From assembly GCA_032718475.1 (NCBI GenBank), contig JAUCBJ010006665.1, positions 1 to 64,000 on the forward strand: a stretch of 64,000 nucleotides of DNA. The letters run 5' to 3'. Positions 1 through 12,013 of this stretch are shown here, piece by piece. Position numbers and translations under genes: made by a program. The notes under the pieces were generated by a model. That model had not been told where the DNA came from. It saw only the letters and a program-made list of their open reading frames with translations, and did not search any database. Position 1 is the stretch's first letter. Every line of letters begins with the position of its first letter. This stretch comes from Nemertoderma westbladi. Lineage: Eukaryota > Xenacoelomorpha > Nemertodermatida > Nemertodermatidae.

Positions 1-1949
1 TCTGCCGATCATAAGGAGAGTGTTCAGTCTTACTGTTTTTTCTTGTTACTTTGTTGTTATTGCTGTCTAAGCCAGAAACACCGGCATTTTTGGATAGATA
101 CTGCTGTACCGTAAACTGCTTGAATTATCGAAAGTATAAACTGTTACCTAACTTAACGAATCGAATCTGACTTAAATCACTCATCTCACCTTGATACTTT
201 TAATTGCATTAATCATATTGTTTGTACTGTTATTTTACCGTCAGTTATTAATTGTAAATATTTGTTGATGGAAATATTGCTATTTGGATAATACGGATAA
301 ATCACCCAATTCCCAATTTTCTTGATAACACTACAGGTTAGAGAGACCGGCTATATATAACAATTGCGATTTATATTAATGTGGTGTGTATTGAATCCAA
401 TGTTATTTAGCAGACCCTACGTGAGTCAATTACTGCTCTCTTTATGTGTGATCAAATGTACTGACTGTCGGCAGAATAGTGTGTATGATTGAGATTGGTA
501 ACAAAGTATTTCCTAAAGAATACGCTTTATACTTTAATCATAAGCAGTATCGTTGCGTTTAGTATAAGTCCTAGTTCTGTTTAAATAGATAAAGCGCCAC
601 GTCCTAAAGGAACTGTTAATATTTCCCGAAAGCCAATAATATCTGTCAGAGATTAATTATTAACGATCTATCGAATAATACATTAGGTATACACTGCAAC
701 CTTACACTGTAATAATACAATTCAAGCATCCGAATTCAGTCTCCCGGGTGTAGATCCATCGGGTGAATGATCGCGCATGGGCTGATTTCGGCTAATGTTT
801 TGCGTATTAGCATGAATTATTGTCGTATGCTAAAGTGATTTTAATTAACTAAAAGACATATAAAATTTGGCAGGTTAAACTGCTAAAGGTCTTCAAAAGC
901 GCGAACAGGGAATATGATTTTATTATTGACTTATCTAATGTTTGGGGGCAACATATTCCATAGAACGCCCTTATATTTAAGGGAATTCTGCGCTATGAGT
1001 AGTCTCGTGGACGGAATAAAGAAACTGGTTGTGTGAGTGGATTGAACTAACTTTTTTAAAATACATAGAGAATGGGCAAGTCGAACATCACAGAAACTCC
1101 CAAAGACCGATCCTCGAATTCGTTGCTATTAAACGGCATGATAGCTGGGAGTAGGAGATATGGCAGACCCCAGAGAGACTATCAGTTCAACATTGGCTCG
1201 CGAGCTGTTTGAGGAAGTTTTGAACGGCTTGGAGGTTAGACCAAGAAAAAGGTTACATGATATGATTACAAAATGCAGCTAATGAAAGTGTTGAGGTAGA
1301 CAGAGGTTGTGTTGATTACCCATGGAATACAGTAACTACCATGACGACAAAGGTAACATCCTAGGCATGATGCTTCTAGAAGCAGGGGACGACGCCAACG
1401 CATTGAGATGGAAGGCTGTATCGGGTTCCTTACTTGTCTACGCTAAGCATAAGGCATTTCTTAAGAATGTTGTTAGAAATCGTCGCGCTCACTTCAATTA
1501 AGCATTATCATACTCAATTTTTTACCCACATTTATCTCCTTTAGTTCTCAAATAATAATTATACTCTTGTCAGTGTTATATAAATATACAATGATTTGAT
1601 TGCAAAAAAACCTCTCAGTTAAATAATAATTAATATTCTAGAATAAGGCTTATTTTATATTTTGTATCTCGCCTTCGCCTAAATTCCATATATGTGTTAA
1701 TATAATGTTTGTGGCACATTCTAATTAAAATTAAAAGAAAATATTCTAGAATAAAGAAAAAAACAAGAATTATATAAATTTGTGTCTAGAAATATGTAGA
1801 AAACTGTATCTAGAAAACTGTAATTATGAAAATATGGCAATTTGTGGTAAAATTTTTCAGATTTAGATTTACGATTTTCAGATTCAAATCTGCAGATAAT
1901 GGCGGTTCTAATCATATCCAGATTACATTCCAAAGTTGAAAATAGAACC
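1..1949. other. Non-coding flank, no supported gene
   Basis: AT-rich sequence without a convincing gene. The stretch 961-1500 is less AT-rich and holds a 59-codon open frame at 1322-1501 on the + strand, which ends in NVVRNRRAHFN and is preceded by broken frames. It could be a relic of a mobile element, but I could not assign it to a family. 1502-1949 is AT-rich and shows nothing. Confidence 0.5.
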
Positions 1950-3210
1950 AGCTGCATTTTTAAGAATGCTGTGCCGGCTTGTCGACAAAATTGCGCCGCC
2001 ACAACTCCCTATCACCCATGACATTTGCTAGATCATCCGCATCTTCAAGGCCAGTGTCCTTTAAGATGCGTCTCAAGAAAGTCATGGGCTGTCCACCATG
2101 CTTATTCACTCCATGAGGCTGCCAAATTACAAGATTATGCACTGGATGGTCTTCACGGCGAAAGCAATGTTCTGCAAAGCGGAGGCGATTTTGTTCTAGT
2201 GTCAAGCTTGGGGGAACCAATGAGACACCTCCAGTGTTATATAGTGTCTGGTTGGAGATGTGTGCATTGTATTTGACACAATGAACCCGGCGTAGCATTC
2301 TTGTGAATGTGTCATCCAGAGATTTGGTGTCCTCAGCAGTTAGAGCCCAGCATGGACTCCCATAGAGGAGTACTGGAACTACTGCTGCTCTAAATAATCG
2401 GACCTTAAGTTTCCGATTAATTCTTGGTGACTTCCAAATCCTGGAAAGCCTATTCAAGGCTGCCCATGCCTTTCCCTTACGTATTCGAAGGTCCTCACCT
2501 GTCTTCCGGATCCATGATCCCAGATAACCAGAAGTCATCCACATGCTCAAGCATACCATCTTTTGAGCTTATGCTCATCCGATCAGAGACTTGCTGAGGA
2601 CTTTCATAGTTAACTGTCAAAATTTTGGTCTTTCTGGAGTTAATAAAAAGACCAACACTAGAAGCAGCATTCTCTAATGAGCTGAGGAGTCGTTGGGCTC
2701 CCTCTAATGATTCTGAGAGTACTCCTAAGTCATCAGCAAAGTCTAGATCAGTTAGGTACTTGGCAGGATTTCCTCGACTTCTGGAGCCAGTAGGTGGAGA
2801 TATCATTACCCCATCATCATTCTGATGATCTAAGGACATGCGTAGAACATAGTCAACAACAATTATGAACAAGAATGGTGCAAGTGTATCTCCCTGGAGG
2901 ACGCCCGTAACACTTCAAATGATTCTGTGTCACCGTCAACAGTAGACACAAGTGTTGTTGAACCATAGTATACTGATCTGATTGCTGCAATAATTTCATC
3001 AGGAAACACATATAATGAAAGTATGCTGAACATACGTGAGGGAGAGACTGAACCAAAGGCTTTGAAGAAGTCAACAAAGATAACAGCCAGATGCCTGTCT
3101 TTCTTTTTTGATAACTCTTCAGTTATCCTTCTAAGTGCCAAAATGGGCTCCATGGTCCGACGACCTTTACGGAACCCATTCTAATTTCCACGGAGCAGTC
3201 TCTCAATGGA
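1950..3210 (-). mobile_element. RTE-like non-LTR retrotransposon, degenerate 3' fragment (copy A)
   Basis: Read on the - strand, broken frames at 2863-3153, 2495-2872 and 1960-2559 give the palm of a LINE reverse transcriptase (VIFVDFFKAFGSV), the catalytic box LDFADDLGVLSES, and the C-terminal region ending DKPAQHS. They lie in different frames, so the copy is dead. It matches copy B (5077-7302) over the same region. The 3' end falls near 1950, in the stretch rich in AGCTGCATTTTT, and homology stops near 3210 at the 5' side. The endonuclease domain is absent. The clade call (RTE-like) rests on the APE-RT layout of the related element at 7671-10640 and the short microsatellite 3' tails of its relatives; it is an inference. 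Confidence 0.85.
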
Positions 3211-3564
3211 AGTAGTAGGCCAGCAGTAAGAAAAGGTGTCGAACTATGTGCAGTATCTTCATATCAAATTTCGTAGGTTTTGATTTAAATTTGGAAAAAA
3301 TGGGTATGGGGGAGGTGGTTCTGATCTGCCAAAATGGATTTTGTATTAAGAGTGATGGTGTGTATTATGATTTAGGATTTGCATTATTTCCTAGCTACAC
3401 ATAAACAAAATATTCTAGAACTTTGGCGTATTTATTAAATAGATTAAATGTTCTACAGTGGAAGCAAAACCATGCAACTTTCGAATGCCCATATTCCAGC
3501 TATTTCCCAAATAATCATCAAGCTACAGTATAACAAAGTTATACATGTAAAGATATATTATAGT

Positions 3565-4000
3565 CCGGCAGCCACGTACCTCTTTTTGGCCTAACCGAAA
3601 ATTTTTGGACGGATTATATTTTTTGGATGTTTTGGTGTTTAGGGCTCCCTCTTAACATAAAAAAGTGATTCATGGACTTTAAAACCTTGGGCAATTTGAA
3701 TAAATGACCCGTTTCTATAGACTACAGCAGTTTCTATGAAAGCTTAGCAATCATAATGGCGATTAACTGTTGGGCTTGAACTGGTTATAATTTTGATCGA
3801 AAATATGACAATTTTAGAGAAACTATTGAAGTGTTGCTATGGTAACGAAGGCATTACAGCTATCGCTCTATCTTTCAAAATGAAAAACTACTATGCCTAC
3901 TGACACTCATGTGTTTTTTGTCTCGTTTGTGGACTTTATTAATAATATGTTTCCCTAAATATAAAGTTATAAATATGTTTAAGGTTATATATGTTCCCCT
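3565..4000 (+). repeat. Dispersed repeat, inverted relative to 10800-11135
   Basis: The core CGAAAATTTTTGGACGGATT near 3595-3615 reappears reverse-complemented at about 11083-11103. Similarity continues with indels on both sides: AGTCCG(G/C)CAGCCAC outside, and segments with GGGCAATTTGAA and GTGTTGCTATG inside. The two arms enclose the retrotransposon block. They may be termini of one large element or two independent copies of one repeat. Confidence 0.55.
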
Positions 4001-5024
4001 TTATATCATTTTTGTGTAGAAGTATGGTTAGCAACAAATACCCGTTTTCATGGAAACCACAGTAATTTATTGCGGACATCACATCTGAAGCATTTAAAAC
4101 CTTGACAGAAATTTATTACCTTAAAATGTATATATAAATAATTTGTCTCCTGCTTGTTTATAACACTTCTTTAATGCTAAATATACAAAATTTAGTTAAT
4201 GCATGGCGAATATGGAGACTATGCATTTTATATTATTCATTGTTTGATTATAATATAATATGAGATTACGAAAAGTTTGCGCATAAATCTTTATTGCAGT
4301 TGTAAAATAATGTGTAATCAGGTTGGTTTTTTCTGCAGGTGCACTTCTGCGATTTACATTGGATTTTGGATGAACAGTTACACCGAATTAATTGCAAAAT
4401 GCATTCCGGAGCTGGTGGTATGCCCTCGGGGATTACAATCGGGGAAAGTTGATTGTTAGCTATTCTCCACCCATATTATCTGGGGTCTACACTAGGTGGT
4501 CTAATTTCCATCGTTTTCTTCAACACGTTATTTCACGTTCTCTGAGAAGGAGTCAGTGGTTGGTGGTATTGTTTGCAGCTTTGCACAGCTGGTAATTGTT
4601 TTTTCAGTGCACACCTTTTGTTTTGACTGGGTCATGTTGTCTGAGTCATATCCATAGCAGTCACGCCATTCAGTTAGTACATTCAATTAAGACTATACCA
4701 ATTTACATAGTGACATCTTTGAGGAACTCATGGTCAATACATTTAGCTCGATGTAGACCAATAGCAGACCCCGCCAAAACATTTAATGGCAAGGCATTAC
4801 CGGGTCTGAAATACCAGTGTAACTCTTGATATCTATGACATAATCTAGTATCTTTTGACATTTCCTTTTTGGTCAATCTCAGTATAGAATGATCCGCTTC
4901 ATTCACATGTGATAAGGTACTGTAGGTTCAATATTCCTGTTTGGTTGGGTTATTAGCATAGCTAGTGAATGCGTGGATTTCTTACAATTCATGGAATTTA
5001 AATTCGTTTATACAGTAGTTTGCT
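4001..5024. other. Intergenic, nothing recognised
   Basis: Short open frames at 4277-4829 overlap one another in different frames and show no family resemblance or splice context. I see no gene here. Confidence 0.5.
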
Positions 5025-5076
5025 TGGCAATACCAAAGTAGACTCCGAGGGCGGGGCGTAAGCCGGATGATGGAAT
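5025..5076 (+). repeat. 52-bp direct repeat, left copy (probable target-site duplication of LINE copy B)
   Basis: The 52 bases starting TGGCAATACCAAAG and ending GGATGATGGAAT are identical to 7303-7354. They flank LINE copy B: its truncated 5' end starts at 5077 and its (TAG)n tail stops at 7302. A perfect flanking duplication fits target-primed insertion, though 52 bp is long for one. Confidence 0.7.
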
Positions 5077-7302
5077 ATCTGCGTCTGCGTGCTAGAAGAA
5101 CAACTAAATCTGCCTTGCCGCGGCATGACTGGTCCACTCTGTTGCAACAGCCAAGTGTGAGATCCAGCTTCACACTACAACTGAGCAACAGGTATGAGGC
5201 TCTTGCCTCTGAGGCGGCAGATCACTGTGAGGGCTATACTGCCTTTACAGAAGCAGTTAAGTTAGCAGCTGCAAAACAGTTCCTGTATACCCTCGAAACA
5301 GGAAAAGGGCCCCCTGGACTGACAACAAAATTCAGAAGTGCCGAAATGACCTTCATAAGGCGCAGAAAGAGTCCCGACTCAAACAGACTACAGCGGCCAA
5401 GAATGCAGTTAAGGCTGCATCTAGGTCCCTGAACAGGCAGTACTCTGCTAATCTACAGGAGCTAATAAACCAACATGTTGATACCATCAATAATGCTGAC
5501 GACAGCAGGCAATCATCCCAGGCATGAAAATCAATCAATCTGCTTACTGGGCGGAAAAGCCAACCAACCACCAAGGTTAAGGCTGAATCACCAGCCGATC
5601 GCCTCAATGGTTGGAAAGCCCACTTTGAAAAGCTCCTCAATAATGACAGGGTATTGCCTGATAACTTTATAGAAGCAAAAGTGTCTGAGTCTGTACTCCC
5701 AGATATTCCCATTGGCGATATCTTCTTTGCAGAAGTGAAGGCTGCTGCAAAGAGTATTGAGACCAATCGTGCCAGTGGAGTAGATGGTGTTACCCCTGAG
5801 GTCTTTAAAATACCTGAGTGTTTAAAGCTCATCTATCCCATCATAGTAGACATGTACCGAACAACAAGAGTCCCACAAGAAATGAAAACAAATAAGTTGG
5901 TGCCAGTTCCCGAGAAGGACAACCTAACACTCTATGGTTCTTTTCGGGGAATCTCATTGATCTCGATTGCTGCAAAGCTATACAATAGGATTCTATTAAA
6001 TCGCATCAGGGATCCCATTGGGAGACTGCTCCGTGGAAATCAGAATGAGTTCCGTAAAGGTCGTGGGACCATGGAGCCCATTTTGGCACTTAGAAGGATA
6101 ATTGAAGAGTTATCAAATAAGAAAGACAGGCATCTATCTGGCTGTTATCTTTGTTGACTTCTTCAAGGCCTTTGATTCAGTCTCTCGCTCACGTATGTTC
6201 AGCATACTTTCATTATATGGGATTCCTGATGAAATTATTGCAGCAATCAGATCAGTATACGATGGTTTGACAACATTTGTGTCTACTGTTGACGGTGACA
6301 CAGAACCATTTGAAGTGTTATGGGGCGTCCTCCAAGGAGACACACTTGCACCATTCTTGTTCATTATTGTGGTTGACTATGTTCTACGCATGTCCTTAGA
6401 TCATTATAATGATGATGGGGTGATGATAACTCCACCTACTGGCTCCAGAAGTCGAGGAAATCCTGCCAAGTACCTAACTGATCTAGACTTTGCTGATGAC
6501 TTAGGAGTACTCTCAGAATCATTAGAGGGAGCCCTACGACTCCTCAGCTCATTAGAGCATGCTGCTTCTAGTGTTGGTCTTTTTATTAACTCCAGAAAGA
6601 CCAAAATTCTGACAGTTAACTTTGAAAGTCCTCAGCAAGTCTCTGACCGGATGAGCATAAGCTCAAAGGATGGTATGCTTGAGCATGTGGACGACTTCTG
6701 TTACCTGGGATCATGGATCCGGAAGTCAGGTGAGGACCTTCGAATACGTAAGGGAAAGGCATGGGCAGCCGTGAATAGGCTTTCCAGGCTTTGGAAGTCA
6801 CCGAGAATTAATCGGAAACTTAAGGTCCGATTATTTAGAGCAGCAGTAGTTCCAGTACTCCTCTACGGGAGTCCATGCTGGGCTCTAACTGCTGAGGACA
6901 CCAAGTCTCTGGATGGCACATTCACAAGAATGCTACGCCGGGTTCATTGTGTCAAGTACAATGCACCAGACACTATATAACATTGGAGGTGTATCATTGG
7001 TTCCCCCAAGCTTGACACTAGAACAAAATCGCCTCCGCTTTGCAGGACATTGCTTTCGCCGTGAGGACCAGCCAGTGCATAATCTTGTACTTTGGCAGCC
7101 TCATGGAGTGAATAAGCATGGTGGACAGCCCATGACTTTCTTGAGACGCATCTTAAAGGACACTGGCCTTAAAGATGCGGATGATCTAGCAAATGTAATG
7201 GGTAATAGGGAGTTGTGGCGGTGCAATTTTGTTGACAAGCCGGCACAGCATTCTTAAAAATGCAGCTGCAATGCAGCATGCCGATCCTAGTAGTAGTAGT
7301 AG
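5077..7302 (+). mobile_element. RTE-like non-LTR retrotransposon, 5'-truncated (copy B)
   Basis: The longest copy of the window's main LINE family. Frames at 5077-5432, 5654-6157, 6102-6980 and 6913-7257 cover the linker, the RT fingers (SIETNRASGVDGVTPEVFK), the palm (FFKAFDSVSRSRMF), GVLQGDTLAPFLF, the catalytic TDLDFADDLG box, the thumb, and a C-terminal region ending DKPAQHS at 7257. Frames change at about 5440, 6130 and 6970, so no intact protein can be made. The endonuclease is missing (5' truncation at 5077). The 3' end is a (TAG)5 tail at about 7288-7302, followed by a 52-bp repeat of the sequence just before 5077. It lies tail-to-tail with the LINE at 7671-10640. Confidence 0.9.
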
Positions 7303-7354
7303 TGGCAATACCAAAGTAGACTCCGAGGGCGGGGCGTAAGCCGGATGATGGAAT
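7303..7354 (+). repeat. 52-bp direct repeat, right copy
   Basis: Identical to 5025-5076. It follows directly after the (TAG)n tail of LINE copy B and runs into a short GAAT-rich stretch (7351-7366). Confidence 0.7.
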
Positions 7355-7687
7355 GGAATGAATGAATATGATTTCAAAACCCAATTCTCCATTTCGAAAT
7401 GGTCACCCAAGAAAAAGTACTGAAGTACCCAACTTAAAATTTGGTATATTATAAATATTATTATATCGTACGGTACGTTGGAACACAGGAACATACTATA
7501 CTGTTAGTACAGTAGAATCCACTTTAATCTACTTTGCTAAGTTACTTATGCACTTTATTATCTGTACTATCACTTACAGTATCGATTTATGAAGACTGTA
7601 CAATAATATAAGATGCACAGTACAGTAGAAAGGAGCCAAACTGGAAATAACAAATAGTTACCGTAGAAACATCTACTACTACTACTA

Positions 7688-8764
7688 CTACGTCGAGCGA
7701 ACTCGGAGAGTGGAAATGAGATCCTTCCAGGCTTCCCGATTCTCCATAGTTGTCGCAATTTCGTTTCTCCCAAGTTCAGTATCCCTTTCAAGTTGATCTA
7801 TATATGTTGTGGCTGGTCGTCCACGACTACGCTTTCCATGAGTTGGTTGCCAGAGAAGTAGATCTGGTATGACCTCGTCTTTACTTCGCCAGCAGTGCCC
7901 ACTGAATCTTAATCTGCGTTCACGGAGGGTGTTTGATACAGGTGGTATTGTACCATAGAGCTCGGCGTTTGTCATGTGTTGTCTCCAGCTGATGTTTAGG
8001 GCTGCCCTTAGTAGTCTTGTGTAGCAACCATCAATTCGTTGTTCAAGTGATTTAGTCAGTGTCCAGGTCTCACCCCCGTATAAAAATACACTTTCCACTG
8101 TGGCTCGAAAGAACTTAGTCTTCAGGTGCCTGGAGAGATCTGATTTCCAGATGGTATCCATTTTTGATAGAGCTACCCAAGCCTTTGCTTTCCTAACTTC
8201 TATGTCCTTTTTGCTACTCTCTATCCATGATCCAAGGTACTGGAAGTCATCGACCCTCCTTAGTTGATTATTATCAATGGTTGTCAAGTTTCCATCAACA
8301 TTAAAGGTCATGAATTCGGTCTTTGTAGCATTTATATGCAATCCAACCTCCTTAGCAGCCCTCTCCACTTTATTTAGTAGAAGCTGTGCATCTGCTAGCG
8401 TATTAGAGAGCAGGGCGATGTCATCCGCAAAGTCGGTGTCTGTGACTGTAGTTGCCGGATATCTACTACTTCTGCGTTCTTGAAGTGTGAATCCCAGATC
8501 TTCACCCTTTGTGGCCGTCCTCATTGCGTAATCCAGCACAATTACAAATAGTAATGGTGCTAATGTGTCACCTTGCAGTACGCCAGCCAGGATTGAGAAA
8601 AACTCAGTTTCACCATTTGGTGAGAGTACCTGCGCTTCTGTGTCACAATATAACAATCCAATGCCAGCAACAATTACTTCTGGTATTCCATAAGCTCTTA
8701 GGATTTCAAGCATTTTACCTCTATGGATGGAGTCGAATGCCTTCTTGAAGTCCACAAAAGTCAT
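7688..8764 (-). pseudogene. Reverse transcriptase palm/thumb and C-terminal region of the LINE
   Basis: The longest open stretch of the second LINE family (358 codons). It begins within the palm at MTFVDFKKAFDSIHRG, with the YADD-type box as FADD in DTDFADDIALLSN. After the thumb it contains YLGSWIES and KAKAWVALSK, as in the other LINE family, and ends TLRVRST. The upstream fingers are in another frame, so this is a piece of a broken ORF, not a host gene. Confidence 0.85.
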
Positions 8765-10141
8765 GACTGCGGGGAGATTCTTTGACTTAATTCCTTCAAT
8801 CAGTCTCCGTAGTGCAAGTATCTGAGCTATTGTTGATCTACTTGGTCGAAATCCGTTTTGGCTCTTACGCAGTAGTTTCTCTATGTGAGGCCTAATCCTA
8901 TATAGAATCGCTTTATTGTATATTTAGACAGCTACCACAAGCAGACAGATCCCACGATAGTTTGTTGGTATGCCGAGGTCTCCTTTCTTGGGGAGAGGCT
9001 TTAGTTGACCTTTAGTCCAAATTGGTGGTGGCTTTTCCCCTTTTAACATCCGGTTGCAAACATTCAATAATGGTCTGTTTAGCACTCCGGTTTTCCATAC
9101 CTCCGCTGGGATTTCATCGAATCCACTCGCTTTATCATTGGACATGCTTTTAATGCTTCTTTGGAGCTTGGCAGGTGTGAAGTCCCCTGTTTCTATAGGT
9201 AGTGTCTTGTCATATATTTTCCTTGTAGGGCTGACCTCGATGTTTGGTGGCTGCCCAAGCAAGTTGCTGAAGTGATTTTTCCACTTCCCAACACGTTCTT
9301 CAGGACTATCGGCTTTGAGGCGCCCCTTTGCACAACTTTTCCGACCAGATACCTCATTTACAGTTTGCCAGGTAAGTCTTGATTGTTGTTGTATGTGAGC
9401 AGTTGTAATTGCTTCAGTTTTATCCTGTATGTACTTTTCCTGGCTGATGTTGTAGGCCAATTATTTAAGATCGTCCTTAGCTTTCTCAACCTTGTTGATG
9501 TTTTCAGTTGTTGGTTGTTCGGTTTTAACTTTGTAGGCTATCTTAAGATTTTCTCTCTTACAAGTAACCTCAGAGTTTTGCCACGGAATATACTGTTTTC
9601 GTTTGGGTTTCTGGGGGATATGCCTCTTAGCTGATTCTTTGTGGGCTGTTATTATATTCTGGTATATTGAATCGGTGGATTGGTCTTCATCCATTGACTG
9701 AAGTGCCTCAAAGCGGTTTTGAACTTCTACTGTATAAGCATCCTTTACAGCATTGTCAGTTCTGAGTTTCTCCCAGTCATAGTTGATTTGCTTGCTTGTC
9801 CTGGGTTTGCTGGCTCTCAAACTGAGTCTGATCTCTGCAGTCACAATTCTGTGGTCCGAACCAATTAGGTTGAACGAGCTGTATGCCTCGTAGTTGATCA
9901 TGCTGTTTCTCCATTTTTTGTTTATAAGGATGTAATCCAGTTGTGCTTTGGTTCCATTAGGGTATTGAAATTTCGAATGTGTTGTTTGTTGGTATCAATT
10001 CACATTCTTCCATTAGGTCTAAAAGTAAGTACCCATTTCTGTTGGAACTGGTGTTATAGGTGTAACCCTTGATGTTTTCTGGGCCAATTTGCGCATTCAG
10101 GTCACCAGCAATGACTTTAACATTGTGTCTCGGAATGTCCT

Positions 10142-10622
10142 TTATAAGTCCAGACAGTTCTTCATAAAACTTGACTGCTTGTTCTGGCTCTGAGGCATTT
10201 GTTGGACTGTAGCAACATATACTGTAACTTTTGCCTTGGGATTCCCATCAAATGTTGCGATCATAACCCTGGAATTTATAGATTCGATGTTGTTTAGGGT
10301 CTTAAGTGCAAATGGGCTTAGCAGAATTCCTACTCCACCAATTGATGCATTGGCCGAGTTTCTTACTGCTGAGCTTGTTACTAACGTCCATCCATTTCCA
10401 ATGTCATTGTACTTCATGGCAGTGTCAAATCCGATGTTCTTGGATGCAGATGATGTCGATGTTATATTCCATTGCCAGAGCGACCATGTCACCCTGTTTG
10501 GTATGTGCTTTCAGCGTGCGTGCGTTCATTGTAGCAATCTTTAGTGTCTTTTTACATTTCAACAGGTTGGTTCTTCTTTCTTCTCTGTCTTCTGTTCCTC
10601 CTGTATGAGAAACATCACCCAA
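10142..10622 (-). pseudogene. AP-endonuclease domain of the LINE, frameshifted
   Basis: Two overlapping - strand frames (10622-10425 and 10492-10142) together give an exonuclease-endonuclease-phosphatase type domain. It has the metal-site strand IATMNARTL near its start, IDIICIQEHRI (Gln-Glu pair), and GGVGILLSPFA further on. The domain nicks target DNA for target-primed reverse transcription. A frameshift lies near 10430-10490. Confidence 0.8.
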
Positions 10623-10799
10623 ATGTTATAATCGTTGAAATTTGTAATCTTTAATAATTATGTTAACACAGGAAATAAATATCAGTCCAATTTAGATTCT
10701 TAACCTTGTCTAAAGTTACAGAAAGGCCACGCTAATAAAATAAACATAATTTAACTAACTTGGGTGCATATTTTGTAACTAATGGTATAATTAAAGGCG

Positions 10800-11135
10800 T
10801 TTGAAATCGCAACACTAAACTTGAATGTCGTCTTCATAGCAACAGGATCTAAAAATCAGACGAAAAAGATTGTCATTATTTCGTAAATTAACTAAATTGA
10901 CTTTGTAGAAGATTTTAATCCATTATGACATGCTGTTTTGCAGTTGCTATGCTTTAAATTAGAATTACGTGGTCCTTAGCAACTAGGTCGTTATTTCAAA
11001 ATGCCCAAAGTCAAAAATGTTATAATATATAACTCAAAACTATAACTAACTATAGAACTCAAAACATCAAAAAAATTAAATCCGTCCAAAAATTTTCGGT
11101 ATACCATTGTGGCTGGCGGACTATTAAGGAATAAC
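10800..11135 (-). repeat. Dispersed repeat, inverted partner of 3565-4000
   Basis: Contains the reverse complement of the 3595-3615 core (AATCCGTCCAAAAATTTTCG) and diverged flanking matches, including GTGGCTGGCGGACT at 11110-11123. Confidence 0.55.
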
Positions 11136-12013
11136 TGCCATACGACACGAATAGTACTGTACAATATCGTCTGAGACAACTTGTTCAAACGCTTGTAGCT
11201 AAAGAATGAAATAAAAAATAAAAATTCTGACTCAGCAAGGAGTAGGGAAGTGAAACTATCTCTGTTTACCTGAGTTTACCTGAATTAAGACACTATATTC
11301 CAGGTGCAATGGAGTAATTCCAATGACTCATACGGTACATTAATGCATTCATCAATAAATTAATAGTCATAGGCCTACACTGTTGAAATGTACTCCATTG
11401 CCGCGGCCCTGCCCGTTAATTTATGTAACTGCACAAGATGGCTAATGGTGAATGGGAGGGAAATTCAAAAGAGTGTCGGCGTTGTTTTTATACTTATACT
11501 CTCAGACTCCTGGACTCTACCAGCTGTTCTTCTGTTCTTAGAAATAAAATGTAGTCCAAGTTTTACTGGCAGACTGGAATACTGCAGTGCATACCCAGAT
11601 GTCTGTAGGTGCAGTACTGGCCTAGCAGCCTAGGCCTGAAGTCACTATGCCTACAGTCTGACAGTAACGAAATTTCTGTCTGCAGCGTCGTTTTGTTGTT
11701 TGTGGGCTGTGCGCCTGTCTGCCTGTGCGGCTCGGTAGCACTGCTCACAGCAGCCAAGCTGGCGCGGGATCTTGTACAGGGCACTCAGCCAGACACATAC
11801 TGACATAGCCGCATAGATAAGAACAATGCGTTAGAGAGTAATAAAGTTGTGAACAACAAGGTTAAGCTGTTAGACGGCCCTTTTAATTACGATGGTTTTT
11901 GTGTTACTGCAGTAGGCCTAGGCCTACTGTTTAGGTTTACAGGTTTAGTCATAGGCTCATAGGCGATAGGTTATCTGCTGCCACTGTCTGTAATGTTACT
12001 GTGTAACACTGTA
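11136..12013. other. Intergenic; nothing but GGCCTA-rich stretches
   Basis: No gene supported. Short overlapping frames around 11388-11803 occur on both strands and look random. The palindrome TAGGCCTA recurs (for example GTAGGCCTAGGCCTAC at 11921-11936), as it does at 62600-63150. Confidence 0.5.

Larger units (their letters stand above)
7671..10640 (-). mobile_element. APE-type non-LTR retrotransposon, near full length, second family
   Basis: Read on the - strand the element has, in order: an AP-endonuclease domain (10622-10142, starting TLKIATMNARTLKA with IICIQEHRI, and a later GGVGILL motif), a linker (9901-9461), RT fingers (9460-8924, with SNDKASGFDEIPAEVWK), then palm and thumb (8764-7688). 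The palm shows VDFKKAFDSI, GVLQGDTLAPLLF and the catalytic DFADDIALLSN. A C-terminal region with FSGHCWRSKD ends at 7688. A (TAG)n tract at 7671-7691 on the - strand forms the 3' tail. Frame breaks near 10140, 9460 and 8890 show it is no longer active. The RT resembles the copy A-D family but is clearly a different family. The 3' microsatellite tail and short 3' UTR are why I call it RTE-like. Confidence 0.88.

Noticed and set aside
4277-4906. Cluster of 60-77-codon frames
   Set aside because: Overlapping frames on both strands without splice sites, conservation or recognisable motifs.
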